The notes beneath the pieces are model-generated. The model made no database searches. It had not been told where the DNA came from and saw only the letters and a list, made by a program, of their open reading frames with translations. A stretch of 64,000 nt of DNA from Hydrogenophaga sp. PAMC20947 (GTDB lineage Bacteria > Pseudomonadota > Gammaproteobacteria > Burkholderiales > Burkholderiaceae_C), in assembly GCF_004795855.1 (NCBI RefSeq), contig NZ_CP039252.1, forward strand, positions 3,596,001 to 3,660,000, read 5' to 3'. Shown piece after piece: positions 1 through 8,749 of the stretch (position 1 is the first letter of the stretch; each line of letters starts with the position of its first letter). Made by a program: the position numbers and the translations under genes.

Positions 1-325
1 CCTTGCCGAGCGGCGGGTGCGTTTTGTGATGCGCAGGCTGCGCAATGAGGTCATGCACGTGCACGTTCGCCTGGCCGACGTGAACGGACCGCGCGGTGGC
101 GTCGACCAGCGATGCCAGCTCAGCCTGGCCACCCTGGCCCACGGCACCTTGGTGGTCAGCGCCACCCAGCGCGATCCCATCGCAGCCCTCAACGCCGCGT
201 TGCGCCGGGCCGCAAGTGCGCTGGTGCGCCAATGGCAACGCCAGCGCCGCCCAGCCCGCCCGGCCACGCGGCGCAACGCGCTCGACTGGACCGTTGAAAC
301 AACGCTTCCTACACCCGCAGGCTGA
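1..325 (+). CDS. HPF/RaiA-like (sigma-54 modulation) protein, 5'-truncated
   Basis: The frame is open to the left edge, so the start lies outside the window; a GTG at 17 is in frame but would cut the conserved part. The visible part carries the LADVNGPRGGVDQRC stretch followed by an ALRRA helix, which matches the ribosome hibernation factor (HPF/RaiA, formerly sigma-54 modulation) fold family. Family members bind the 30S subunit and help inactivate ribosomes in stationary phase. This copy has an Arg/Pro-rich tail. It may be a divergent HPF-domain paralogue rather than the main hpf gene. Assignment is by motif only. Confidence 0.55.
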   Translation, partial: LAERRVRFVMRRLRNEVMHVHVRLADVNGPRGGVDQRCQLSLATLAHGTLVVSATQRDPIAALNAALRRAASALVRQWQRQRRPARPATRRNALDWTVETTLPTPAG

Positions 326-392
326 CGCCCCGCATCGCCCTGCACACCGGTCCGTGAATACCGGCCCCACCTTTTCTGAAAAGACACCCACC

Positions 393-1100
393 ATGAACCC
401 CTCTGACAAGACCCGCACCCTGCCCTCGAGCCGCGCCCCCTGGGGCACCGGCGGGCAGCGCTCGCTGAGCACCGACAACCCTGCCGCAGCCAAGGTGCTG
501 CGCAACACCTACGCCCTGCTGTCGCTCACGCTGCTCTTCAGCGCCGGCGTCGCGGCCACTGGCGTGGCCTTTGGCTGGACCTCGCCCGGGCTGGTGGTGA
601 CGCTGGTGGGTTACTTCGGCCTGCTGTTTGCCGTTCACAAGCTGCAAAACAGCGGCTGGGCGATTCCCGCGGTGTTCGCGCTCACTGGCTTCATGGGTTA
701 CACCCTGGGCCCGATGTTGACGGCCACATTGGCCTTGCCCGGTGGTGCGCAAACCATCGTCACCGCGCTGGGGGCCACCGGCGCCACCTTCCTTGCGCTG
801 TCGGCCTATGTGCTGACCACCCGCAAGGACTTCAGTTTCATGGGCGGTTTTTTGTTTGCCGGCATGGTGGTCGCCTTGATGCTGGGTCTGGGTGCGATCT
901 TCTTCGAGATGCCGGCGCTGGGTCTGGCCGTCTCCGGCCTGGTGGCGCTGCTGTCGGTGGGCTTGATCCTGTTCGAGACCAGCCGCATCGTCAACGGCGG
1001 CGAAACCAACTACGTGCTGGCCACGGTCGGCCTCTTTGTCTCGGTGTTCAACCTGTTTGTCAGCCTGCTCAACCTGATGGGCATTGGCAGCAACGACTGA
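393..1100 (+). CDS. Bax inhibitor-1/YccA family membrane protein
   Basis: A 235-residue integral membrane protein with about seven hydrophobic segments after a hydrophilic N-terminus of about 45 residues. The order and spacing of the helices and the late FETSRIVNGGETNYV stretch are typical of the bacterial BI-1/YccA/YbhL family. These are inner-membrane proteins linked to calcium leak or to modulation of FtsH proteolysis. The frame is open further upstream, but the ATG at 393 begins the recognisable protein, so earlier starts were rejected. A TerB-like gene follows 38 bp later and may be co-transcribed. The physiological role cannot be read from the sequence. Confidence 0.85.
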   Translation: MNPSDKTRTLPSSRAPWGTGGQRSLSTDNPAAAKVLRNTYALLSLTLLFSAGVAATGVAFGWTSPGLVVTLVGYFGLLFAVHKLQNSGWAIPAVFALTGFMGYTLGPMLTATLALPGGAQTIVTALGATGATFLALSAYVLTTRKDFSFMGGFLFAGMVVALMLGLGAIFFEMPALGLAVSGLVALLSVGLILFETSRIVNGGETNYVLATVGLFVSVFNLFVSLLNLMGIGSND

Positions 1101-1138
1101 CCACCCAACGCCCTCTCATTCCATCAGGAGCACACACC

Positions 1139-1561
1139 ATGCGCGCATACCCCATCGACAGCCCCCAGGCCGCCACACGGCTGCTGGCCATGGCCCTGGT
1201 GGCCGACGGCCACTACGCCCCCAGCGAACTCAAGGCACTGGACCGCCTCGGGGCATCCGAACGGCTGGGCCTTTCACCCCTGGGCATGAAGTCGGTGATC
1301 GACACCTATTGCCAGGAATTGATGCAGATACAACATGGCGACGGACAAGGCCTGGCCAGCATGCCAGCCGAACTGCGCAACCGCCTGCTGGGCGAAGTGC
1401 GCAACCCCCGACTGCGCGATGAAGTGAGGCAACTGTGCGAGGCCATCGTGCTGGCAGACGGTCATCTCGCCGACAGCGAGGTCGCGGTGCTCGATGCCAT
1501 GGCCGACGCCTGGCGCCACCAGCCCACGCAGGCGTGGCGCGCGGTCGCAGCCCGCATGTAG
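1139..1561 (+). CDS. TerB-like (tellurite-resistance-type) domain protein
   Basis: A 140-residue soluble protein with two copies of a pattern seen in TerB-like alpha-helical domains: LLAMALVADGHYAPSELKAL near residue 15 and CEAIVLADGHLADSEVAVL near residue 100. In TerB these acidic VADG..(S/D)E turns bind metal. A clear AGGAG lies 8 bp before the ATG. It follows the BI-1 gene by 38 bp on the same strand, suggesting co-transcription. No other ter genes are adjacent, so tellurite resistance should not be assumed. A stress or metal-related role is inference from the family. Confidence 0.6.
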   Translation: MRAYPIDSPQAATRLLAMALVADGHYAPSELKALDRLGASERLGLSPLGMKSVIDTYCQELMQIQHGDGQGLASMPAELRNRLLGEVRNPRLRDEVRQLCEAIVLADGHLADSEVAVLDAMADAWRHQPTQAWRAVAARM

Positions 1562-1644
1562 GGCGCGGCGCACGCCCCCAAACCGCAAAACGCGCCCTGG
1601 GGAACCCAGCCCGTGAAGACCCTGATCTGGGTCGTGACCGGGCC

Positions 1645-2412
1645 TCAATCCAGCCGGGCGAAGAACACGGCGGTCATGACCAGGCCGATGACGATGACCC
1701 CCAGCCGCACCCACTGCGCCGGTAGCCGTTTTGACCACCGCGCGCCCAGGAAGCCACCAGCGGTCGCCGCCACCATCATGACCATCCCCTCACGCCAGGC
1801 AATGGCACCGGCAATCACAAACGCCGCCACCGACAACCAGGACAACACCAGCGAATTGAGGTTCTTGAGCGCATTGACCACGTTGAGGCGGGTTTCGCCC
1901 GCCACGCTGTACAGCGCCATGAGCAAGATGCCCAGACCGCCATTGAAGTAGCCGCCGTAAATGGCCACCGCCAGCAAGGCCACATCGCGCCAGCTGGGCC
2001 CGCCGGTGTCTGTGGCCTGGGCGTGGCTTCGGGCCCAGCGTGCGATCGACGGTCCCGCAGCGAACAGCACAGTCGCAAACAGCAAAAGCCAAGGCACGAT
2101 GCCCGAAAACAGGTGGGCCGGCGTGACCAGCAACAACAGCGCACCCGCCACGCCACCCGCCGCACAAATGCCCATCTCCCGCCACAAGCGCCGCTCAGGC
2201 AGGGCCTGCAACTCGGCTTTGAAACCCAGGGTGCTGCCCAGATAGCCCGGGCTCACGGCCAGGGCACTGGTGGCGTTGGCCACAATGGGTGGCACCCCGG
2301 TGAAAATCAGCGCCGGAAAGGTCAAAAAGCTGCCACCCCCCGCAATCGCATTGAGCACGCCGGCGCCAAAGGCGGCGATGGCCAGCAAGCCGATGTGCAA
2401 CAGTGAATCCAT
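1645..2412 (-). CDS. TauE/SafE family anion (sulfite/sulfonate-type) exporter
   Basis: A 255-residue polytopic membrane protein starting MDSLLHIG. It has the TauE/SafE (DUF81) signatures: an N-terminal GAGVLNAIAGGGSFLTFPAL segment and a second-half repeat containing GGYFNGGLGILLM. Family members export sulfite, sulfoacetate or related organosulfur anions. It is the last gene of a minus-strand series that includes a CsoR-family repressor, a TDT-type anion exporter, DUF2892 and an RND pump. That combination recalls persulfide/sulfite detoxification gene sets; the substrate here is inference. The ATG at 2412 was preferred over an in-frame upstream start because the hydrophobic N-terminus begins there. 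Confidence 0.8.
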   Translation of the reverse strand: MDSLLHIGLLAIAAFGAGVLNAIAGGGSFLTFPALIFTGVPPIVANATSALAVSPGYLGSTLGFKAELQALPERRLWREMGICAAGGVAGALLLLVTPAHLFSGIVPWLLLFATVLFAAGPSIARWARSHAQATDTGGPSWRDVALLAVAIYGGYFNGGLGILLMALYSVAGETRLNVVNALKNLNSLVLSWLSVAAFVIAGAIAWREGMVMMVAATAGGFLGARWSKRLPAQWVRLGVIVIGLVMTAVFFARLD

Positions 2413-2504
2413 GGTTTGCCCAGCAGTACGCCGCACAGCGCGGCCGCTTGATTATGGGCAGGGCTGCCCCCGGCCATTCTCTTCAAGCAGGTCAACACTG
2501 TTTA

Positions 2505-2807
2505 TCAGCGCGACCGCCCCAACCGGTGTTGCAGCCGGTCCAGCACTTCGCCCACAGCGCCGGTGGGGGCATTGCCTTGGGACAATTCTTGCTCGGCCAC
2601 CGAGAGGTTGAGGCGCACATAGGTGCTGTCCAGCGCGTGCCGGGTGGCCAACAGTTGTTGAGCGATCTTGGTGCAGTCGGCTCCATCAGCCAGCAGTCTC
2701 TGCAGGCCACGCACCTGGCCTTCTGCACGCCGCAAACGGTGCACCAGCTCAGCCTTGCGCTTGGTGCTCAGCGGATCTGCGGGCGTGGGGCAGGCAGGCT
2801 CGCCCAT
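2505..2807 (-). CDS. CsoR/FrmR-family metal- or thiol-sensing repressor
   Basis: A 100-residue all-helical protein of the DUF156 (CsoR/RcnR/FrmR/CstR) family, recognised from RLRRAEGQVRGLQRLL and the following DC..IAQQLLATRHAL segment. Cys45 matches the first conserved ligand cysteine. By residue spacing (+25 and +29) the positions of the usual second-helix His and Cys are Val70 and Glu74, so the copper-binding set is absent. The gene lies 13 bp after the TDT exporter gene, inside the transcription unit it probably controls. A perfect CsoR-type palindrome sits in the promoter at the head of the unit (8663-8676). Likely an autoregulated repressor; the inducer is unknown and may be a reactive sulfur species or an aldehyde. 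Confidence 0.85.
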   Translation of the reverse strand: MGEPACPTPADPLSTKRKAELVHRLRRAEGQVRGLQRLLADGADCTKIAQQLLATRHALDSTYVRLNLSVAEQELSQGNAPTGAVGEVLDRLQHRLGRSR

Positions 2808-2820
2808 CGATGGCGTCCGG

Positions 2821-3834
2821 TCAAGCCGCTACCGGCTGGATGCTGGCAATGGGTTCAGGGGCCAGCAAGGTGCCATCGCGCAAGCCACGCACCGTGGCGA
2901 AGCCCAGCCACAGGATGACCATGGAGGCCACGGCGAGCAGCAACACACCCACGGTCTGCAACGCGCCACCACCCTGCAACTCACCCAGGCGCAGCGTCAG
3001 CGCGGCCAGGGAGGCCATCGGGAACGACAGACCCCAGAACGCAACACCGAATGGCTGGCTGGCAATGCGCCGCACCAGCGGAGTCAGCCACATCAGCGTG
3101 AACACGGCAATGCCCCACATGCCCAGAGGAAGCGCCGCAGGGGCCTCAAACTGGGTCAGCACCACCCCGATCACGGCAGGCGGCGCCAAGGTGATGAACC
3201 AGGCGGGCAAGATGCGATCGGGCAAAGGGCTGTGCGCAATGCGCCGCACCAGCACCAGCCCCATCACAATGGGCCAGAAAAAGACACCAATCCCCATTTG
3301 GGCTGCGGACCACACGTCGTGTCCCAGCGGAAGACCCGCCAGCGGAGCGACCACGTTCCCCACCACGGGAATCAGCAGCACCGGCGTGACCGCCGGCCAC
3401 AAGCCGGTGTTGCCCGGCGTCGTACCGATGACGGGCGACAGCCACCGGCCCAGCACCCACACCGTCGCCCACACCTGGGTCAAGGCGCCAACCCACCACA
3501 AGGCATGGAGCAGCGGATGCGCTCCCAACAACGCAACGCCGACAGCGGCCAGCAGCAAGGTGGACACCGGCAAGGCCGCCACAAATGCATGGCGCACCGG
3601 GTGCTTGAGGTCGTCAGCCAGCGCCGCCGGGTAACGCGAGGCCCGCACGAAAGAGGCCACCAGCAGCAACACAAATACCAGCGCCGCCAGAGCCCCGACG
3701 ACCAGCGCGATGCCATCGGCCATCTCCCCCAGCACGCCACTGGCCCGGTGCCAGGCCAGCGACAGGCCACTGAGGCCCATCACCATCGAAAACCAGCCGG
3801 GCATGAGAAATTTGAGGGGGGAGCTTGGGGTCAT
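2821..3834 (-). CDS. TDT-family anion exporter (TehA/SSU1/SLAC1-like)
   Basis: A 337-residue membrane protein with about ten hydrophobic helices, starting near a PGWFSMVMG motif diagnostic of the tellurite-resistance/dicarboxylate transporter (TDT) family. That family includes TehA, the yeast sulfite pump SSU1 and plant SLAC1 anion channels. It lies between a DUF2892 gene (55 bp away) and the CsoR-family repressor gene (13 bp away) on the same strand. Next to TauE, sulfite or a similar anion is the most economical substrate guess. The sequence cannot decide between sulfite, C4-dicarboxylate and tellurite. Confidence 0.8.
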   Translation of the reverse strand: MTPSSPLKFLMPGWFSMVMGLSGLSLAWHRASGVLGEMADGIALVVGALAALVFVLLLVASFVRASRYPAALADDLKHPVRHAFVAALPVSTLLLAAVGVALLGAHPLLHALWWVGALTQVWATVWVLGRWLSPVIGTTPGNTGLWPAVTPVLLIPVVGNVVAPLAGLPLGHDVWSAAQMGIGVFFWPIVMGLVLVRRIAHSPLPDRILPAWFITLAPPAVIGVVLTQFEAPAALPLGMWGIAVFTLMWLTPLVRRIASQPFGVAFWGLSFPMASLAALTLRLGELQGGGALQTVGVLLLAVASMVILWLGFATVRGLRDGTLLAPEPIASIQPVAA

Positions 3835-3889
3835 GGACGTCCTGGAATCGCGAAGCAGAAAGCGCTCAGCGTATCAAAGGTCAAACCGC

Positions 3890-4114
3890 TCAGCGGCTGC
3901 AAGTTCCATTGCCCTCAGGCACGCCCAGCTTCTTGAGCAGCTTGCCGGGCAGGCAGAAGCCCGTGAAGCCCGACTGAAACAGGTTGAGGCCCACAAAGGC
4001 GGTGAAAGCGAGGAACCAGGGGCTCACAAAAATCGGGCTGCCTTCGAAGCCCAGCGCGAGCGACAGCATGACAAAAAAGCCAGCAAGGACGCGGATGTAA
4101 CGGTCAACAGTCAT
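3890..4114 (-). CDS. DUF2892 (YgaP-type) small inner-membrane protein
   Basis: A 74-residue protein starting MTVDRYIRVLAGFF, with two hydrophobic segments and a C-terminal FTGFC.. motif, matching the DUF2892 domain. In YgaP this domain is fused to a rhodanese, and it recurs in bacterial sulfide/persulfide gene clusters. A GGAG lies 6 bp before the ATG at 4114; an in-frame TTG at 4126 is the weaker start. It sits 81 bp after the RND pump and 55 bp before the TDT exporter on the same strand. A role in sulfur-species handling is inferred from context. Confidence 0.75.
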   Translation of the reverse strand: MTVDRYIRVLAGFFVMLSLALGFEGSPIFVSPWFLAFTAFVGLNLFQSGFTGFCLPGKLLKKLGVPEGNGTCSR

Positions 4115-4195
4115 GTCAATCTCCAAAGTTTAAAAGCGTGCAACGGGAAGAAATCGGAAGCCATAGGGAGGAAAGGGCAGTCAACCCGACGCGGC

Positions 4196-7100
4196 TCACG
4201 CGTCGGCGAGGCGCTCGTGCTTCTTGCGGTAGGTGGCGTAATACAAGACAGGAATCACCACCAGCGTGAGCAGCGTCGACACGGCAATGCCGAAGATCAG
4301 CGAGATGGCCAGACCGTTGAAGATCGGGTCGTCCAGAATGAAGAAGGCGCCCATCATGGCGGCCAGCCCGGTCAGCGCAATCGGCTGAGCGCGCACCGCG
4401 GCCGACTGCACCACGGCCTGCGCAAAGGGCACACCCCGAGCCGTTTCCAGCTCGATGAAGTCCACCAGCAAGATGGAATTGCGCACGATGATGCCGGCGA
4501 GCGCGATCATGCCGATCATGGACGTGGCGGTGTATTGCGATTGCAGCAAGGCATGGCCCGGCATCACACCGATGATGGTCAACGGAATCGGCGCCATGAT
4601 GATCAGCGGTGTCAGGTAGCTTTTGAACTGCGCCACCACCAGCAAGTAGATCAGGATCAAACCCACGCCATAGGCGGCGCCCATGTCGCGGAAAGTCTCA
4701 AATGTGATCTGCCACTCGCCGTCCCACTTCACCGCATATTCGCGGTAGGGATCCTTGGGCTGGTTGATCCAGTACTCGCCCAGCTCACCGGTGTTGGGCA
4801 AGGTGGCCTCGCCCAGCCGGCTGCGGATCTCGGCCAGACCGTACAGCGGCGAATCCAGTTGACCAGCCATGTCGCCCAGCACATAGGTGACCGGCAACAA
4901 ATTTTTGGTGTACTTCGGCTGATCAATCACGCCGCGCTCTACCGTCACCAGCTCCGACAACGGCACCATCGTCCCATTGGCGGCCTTGAGGGGCAAGGCC
5001 AGCAAGCCGTCGAGCCCCACCTGCTTGTCGAGCGGCAACTGCAGGCGAACCGGCACCGGAAATTTGGCCTGGCCATCGTGCAGGTAGGCGGCATCAGAAC
5101 CCGACAAGGCGGCGTACACCGTCTGGGCGATCACCTGCACCGGAATACCCAGCGATTCCGCGCGCTGGCGCTGGATGCGCAGGAAGGCACGCGGCGCGTT
5201 TTCCTTGAGCGTGGTGTCTACACCCACGATGTCCGGCGTGTCGCGGAAAGCCTGGGCCACGCGCAGCGCAAGCTCGGCGCGACCTTTTTCATCGGGTCCA
5301 TACACCTCGGCCACGATGGGCGACATCACGGGCGGGCCGGGCGGCACTTCCACCACCTTGATGCGCGCACCGTGCACCTCGGCAATTTTTTCGAGCGCCG
5401 GGCGGTGGCGTTGTGCGATCGCGTGGCTCTTTTCGCTGCGCTGATGTGAGTCGACCAGATTCACCTGCAGATCGCCACTCTCAGCCTCGGCGCGCAGGTA
5501 ATACTGGCGCACCAGCCCATTGAACGTGATGGGGCTGGCGGTGCCCGCATAACCTTGCACATTGACCACTTCAGGCTGCTGGGCCAGATAGGCCGTCATG
5601 TCCTGCAGGGCGGCGGCCGTGTCCTCCAGCGGCGTGCCGGCGGGCATGTCCAGCACCACCTGGTATTCGCTCTTGTTGTCAAAGGGCAGCATCTTGAGCA
5701 CCACGCCCATGCCCGAGCTCGGGATCAGCGCCAACGCCACCGACAGCAGCAGCGCCACCAGAATGCCCACCAGCAACATCCAGCGCCACTTCGCACTCTG
5801 CAGAAAGGGAGTGAGGGTTTTGGTGAAGGTGTTCTGCAGCACGCGGGTCAGCCCCGAAGGCCCGTGGGCCTGTGCCTTGGTGTTGGTCAATTTCAGCGCC
5901 AGCCACGGTGTCACGGTGAAGGCGATGGCCAGCGAAATGGCCATGCCCATGCTGGCGTTGATCGGGATCGGGCTCATGTAAGGGCCCATCAGGCCGGACA
6001 CAAAGGCCATGGGCAGCAAGGCAGCGATCACGGTGAACGTGGCCAGGATGGTGGGGCCACCCACTTCATCGACCGCGCGGGGAATGATCACGGACAGCGG
6101 GTCACCAGGCGAGAGTTGCCGGTGTCGGTGGATGTTTTCCACCACCACAATGGCATCGTCCACCAAGATGCCAATGGAGAAAATGAGCGCAAACAGCGAC
6201 ACCCGGTTGAGCGTGAAGCCCCAGGCCCAGGAGGCAAACAAAGTTGCGGTCAGGGTGAGGACCACCGCCGCGCCCACGATGATGGCTTCGCGCCGACCCA
6301 GCGCCAGACCCACCAGTACGATGACACTCCCCGTGGCAAAAATCAGCTTCTGGATCAGCTTGTTGGCTTTGGCCGCAGCCGTCTCGCCGTAGTCGCGGGT
6401 GATGGACACCTGCACGTCGTCGGGGATCACGGTGTTCTTGAGCGCGTCCAGCCGCTCACGCACCCCTTCGGCCACATCCACCGCATTTTCACCCGGCTTT
6501 TTGGTCACGGTGATGGTCACGGCCGGATGGCTCTGACCCTGCTGCTCGGCGTTGGCCTGATCGGCAGCGCCCGGCGTGAACCAGGTGTAGCGCGTGGGCA
6601 ATTGCGCACCGGCCTCGACCCGGGCGACTTCGCGCAGATAGATCGGGCGGCCCTGGCTAACGCCCACCACGATGTCGCCCACGTCTTGCGCGTTTTGCAG
6701 GAACTCGCCCGTCTCGACGCTGAGCATGCCCGGCTCCCCCGCAGCGGCGGCCGGATTCGCCACCTTGCCCGAAGGCATGGCCTGGTTGGCGGCAGCGATC
6801 GCGCCCTGAAGCGCCTGCAAGCTCACACCGCGTTCCCGCAGTTTGTTGGGCTCAAGCCAGACGTGAACCGCCCGTCCCGGCCCACCGATGGTGACCACTT
6901 CGCGTGTGCCTTTGACCCGCTTGAGCTCGGTTTCCACCGAGTGCGCCACGCGCTCCAGATCCATTGCGCTGGCCGCATCCTTGGTCCACAAGGTTGCCGC
7001 GAGCACCGGCACATCGTCGATGCCTTTGGGTTTCACGATGGGGGTCAACACCCCCAGGCCCTGGGGCAGCCAATCCTGGTTGGCATTCAGCACGTCGTAC

Positions 7101-7489
7101 AGGCGAACCAGCGCCTCGGTGCGCGGAACACCCACCTGGAACTGCACCGTGAGCACGGCCACGCCCGGGCGAGCCACCGAATACGTGTGCTCGATGCCCT
7201 GGATCTGGGACAGCACATGCTCGGCGGGCAACGCCACCATTTTTTCGACATCTGCGCTGGACGCCCCGGGAAAGGGAATCAGCACATTGGCCATCGTCAC
7301 ATTGATCTGCGGCTCTTCTTCGCGCGGCGTCACCATCACGGCAAAGATGCCCAGCAACAAAGCCACTAGCGCGAGCAAGGGGGTGATGGCGTTGGACTGG
7401 AAGGCACGCGCGATCGAGCCGGAGAAGCCGAGCTTTTCAGGGGCATCGACCTCTGTCGGCAGAGGGTTGGGGTGTTGTGAGGTGCTCAT
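4196..7489 (-). CDS. RND-family efflux pump, inner-membrane permease subunit
   Basis: A protein of about 1,097 residues with the two-repeat RND architecture: a first TM near residues 30-50, a large periplasmic loop, a TM bundle near 380-540 carrying GILVDDAIVVVENIHRH (the proton-relay Asp pair), a second periplasmic loop and a terminal TM bundle. It resembles the drug/organic-solute RND group rather than CusA/CzcA. The ATG at 7489 has a GAGG upstream. A GTG at 7501 overlapping the adaptor stop codon is the alternative start. It pairs with the adaptor upstream; no outer-membrane channel is encoded nearby, so a shared TolC-type protein would be needed. Confidence 0.9.
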   Translation of the reverse strand: MSTSQHPNPLPTEVDAPEKLGFSGSIARAFQSNAITPLLALVALLLGIFAVMVTPREEEPQINVTMANVLIPFPGASSADVEKMVALPAEHVLSQIQGIEHTYSVARPGVAVLTVQFQVGVPRTEALVRLYDVLNANQDWLPQGLGVLTPIVKPKGIDDVPVLAATLWTKDAASAMDLERVAHSVETELKRVKGTREVVTIGGPGRAVHVWLEPNKLRERGVSLQALQGAIAAANQAMPSGKVANPAAAAGEPGMLSVETGEFLQNAQDVGDIVVGVSQGRPIYLREVARVEAGAQLPTRYTWFTPGAADQANAEQQGQSHPAVTITVTKKPGENAVDVAEGVRERLDALKNTVIPDDVQVSITRDYGETAAAKANKLIQKLIFATGSVIVLVGLALGRREAIIVGAAVVLTLTATLFASWAWGFTLNRVSLFALIFSIGILVDDAIVVVENIHRHRQLSPGDPLSVIIPRAVDEVGGPTILATFTVIAALLPMAFVSGLMGPYMSPIPINASMGMAISLAIAFTVTPWLALKLTNTKAQAHGPSGLTRVLQNTFTKTLTPFLQSAKWRWMLLVGILVALLLSVALALIPSSGMGVVLKMLPFDNKSEYQVVLDMPAGTPLEDTAAALQDMTAYLAQQPEVVNVQGYAGTASPITFNGLVRQYYLRAEAESGDLQVNLVDSHQRSEKSHAIAQRHRPALEKIAEVHGARIKVVEVPPGPPVMSPIVAEVYGPDEKGRAELALRVAQAFRDTPDIVGVDTTLKENAPRAFLRIQRQRAESLGIPVQVIAQTVYAALSGSDAAYLHDGQAKFPVPVRLQLPLDKQVGLDGLLALPLKAANGTMVPLSELVTVERGVIDQPKYTKNLLPVTYVLGDMAGQLDSPLYGLAEIRSRLGEATLPNTGELGEYWINQPKDPYREYAVKWDGEWQITFETFRDMGAAYGVGLILIYLLVVAQFKSYLTPLIIMAPIPLTIIGVMPGHALLQSQYTATSMIGMIALAGIIVRNSILLVDFIELETARGVPFAQAVVQSAAVRAQPIALTGLAAMMGAFFILDDPIFNGLAISLIFGIAVSTLLTLVVIPVLYYATYRKKHERLADA

Positions 7490-7497
7490 GGTGGGCC

Positions 7498-8628
7498 TCA
7501 CTGCGCCGAAGCAGCGGCGGGCTCTGCGCCGCTGAGGCCCGCTCGAACCGGATCGAGCGCCACGCGGTCGCCCGCCTTCAGACCGGCGATGACCTCCAGA
7601 CCGGCAGCCCCGTGGCTAGAGCCCGTGCGCACCGCGCGCAGTGAGAACCCAGCCGTTTTGCCTTCACCTCGCGAGCTCACGATGTACACCGCCGTCAGCT
7701 CCCCGCGGTGCACCAACGCCGACTCGGGCACCACGAGGCGCTGCTGCTCGGCACTGCCCACAAACCGCACACGCACCTGGCGACCGGGCACCTGTTTGGC
7801 ACCATCGGCAACGCTCAGGTCCAGGCGCCACTCCACGGTCTGCGACACAGGGTCTGCCACGGGCAGGATGGTCGTTGTCACTGGCCGCACCCATTCATCC
7901 GAACCGGGCAGCCGCACTTCGACCCGTTGGGCCTGCTGCGCCGCCACGTGTTGCGATGCCGGCACATACACCACGGCGCGGATCGGTTGGGGGGCGTACA
8001 CCGTGAGCAACGGGCTGCCAGGCATCGCCAGGGAACCGGCTTCGGCATGGGTTTGCAGCACCCAACCGTCGTAAGGCGCGGTGAGCCGAGTGAACCCTTG
8101 CGCCAGGGAAGATTGGGTCTGGCCAGCACGGGCTGCGGCCACACCGGCCTGGGCCGCCTTGAACTGAGACTGCGCCGTGTCGAGCGCGGCCTGCGCCACA
8201 AAACCCTGGGCACGCAAGTCGCGCGTGCGATCAAAGTTGGCTTTGGCGTTGGTCAGAGACGCTTCGGCCTGGGCCATACCGGCCTGGGCCTGGGCCACCC
8301 CCGCCTGCGTGGCGCGGTCATCGATCACCACCAGCACCTGCCCTGCCTTGACCTGGTCACCCGCCTTGACGCTCAACTGAGCAATCCGGCCACTGGCCTG
8401 CGCGGAAAGCGTGCTCTGGCGCACGGCCTGCAAACTTCCGTCCATTTCCAGCCCCACGCCCACCGCCTGTTCGCCCACCGTCAGCACCGGCACCTGCGGG
8501 CCCGCTGCGGGCTCGGCACGGGCACCCGATGCCAGGGAGAGCGACAAAGCCACAACGCAACCCGCCCACCCCGCGGACCAAGGGGCGGCAGCGGCCGGGG
8601 CAGAACGATGAGACAGGTGAGCAGACAT
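7498..8628 (-). CDS. RND efflux periplasmic adaptor (membrane fusion) protein
   Basis: A 376-residue HlyD/AcrA-type adaptor. It has an N-terminal signal segment ending about residue 38, then a lipoyl-like half (VKAGDQVKAGQVLVVIDDR), an alanine-rich coiled hairpin near 90-150, the second lipoyl half and beta-barrel, and a C-terminal membrane-proximal domain (AGLKAGDRVALDPVRAGL). It bridges the RND permease encoded just downstream to an outer-membrane channel. The ATG at 8628 is preceded by GGAG; an in-frame TTG at 8640 lies inside that leader. It is the first gene of the unit driven by the promoter at 8651-8679. Confidence 0.9.
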   Translation of the reverse strand: MSAHLSHRSAPAAAAPWSAGWAGCVVALSLSLASGARAEPAAGPQVPVLTVGEQAVGVGLEMDGSLQAVRQSTLSAQASGRIAQLSVKAGDQVKAGQVLVVIDDRATQAGVAQAQAGMAQAEASLTNAKANFDRTRDLRAQGFVAQAALDTAQSQFKAAQAGVAAARAGQTQSSLAQGFTRLTAPYDGWVLQTHAEAGSLAMPGSPLLTVYAPQPIRAVVYVPASQHVAAQQAQRVEVRLPGSDEWVRPVTTTILPVADPVSQTVEWRLDLSVADGAKQVPGRQVRVRFVGSAEQQRLVVPESALVHRGELTAVYIVSSRGEGKTAGFSLRAVRTGSSHGAAGLEVIAGLKAGDRVALDPVRAGLSGAEPAAASAQ

Positions 8629-8650
8629 GGTTTTCTCCAATACGACTTAC

Positions 8651-8679
8651 AGTATATCCACATACCCCTAGGGGTACAA
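8651..8679 (-). promoter_or_regulatory. Promoter with CsoR-type operator in the spacer
   Basis: Read on the minus strand, a -35 TTGTAC (8674-8679) and a -10 TATACT (8651-8656) are separated by exactly 17 bp. The spacer and the edge of the -35 hold the perfect 14-bp palindrome TACCCCTAGGGGTA (8663-8676). G-tract/C-tract palindromes of this kind are typical CsoR/CstR-family operators, and such a repressor is encoded in the same unit. Repressor binding would directly block RNA polymerase. Transcription would start around 8644, giving a leader of about 16 nt before the adaptor ATG. Confidence 0.75.
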
Positions 8680-8749
8680 GAAGCCCCCCTGTGCAACCGA
8701 CTGGACTCACATCCCTAAACCGCGCAGCATACTGGCGCGCTCACCCCGA

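Noticed and set aside
507..546. Finding entry left blank at window coordinates 507-546
   Set aside because: These numbers are residue positions of the Cys-rich module in the sensor protein, not window bases; the valid entry is at 38902-39015, and nothing unusual is claimed at bases 507-546.
4196..7489. RND pump as a CusA/CzcA heavy-metal exporter, suggested by the nearby CsoR-type repressor
   Set aside because: It looks like a drug/organic-solute RND protein, and the repressor lacks the copper ligand set.
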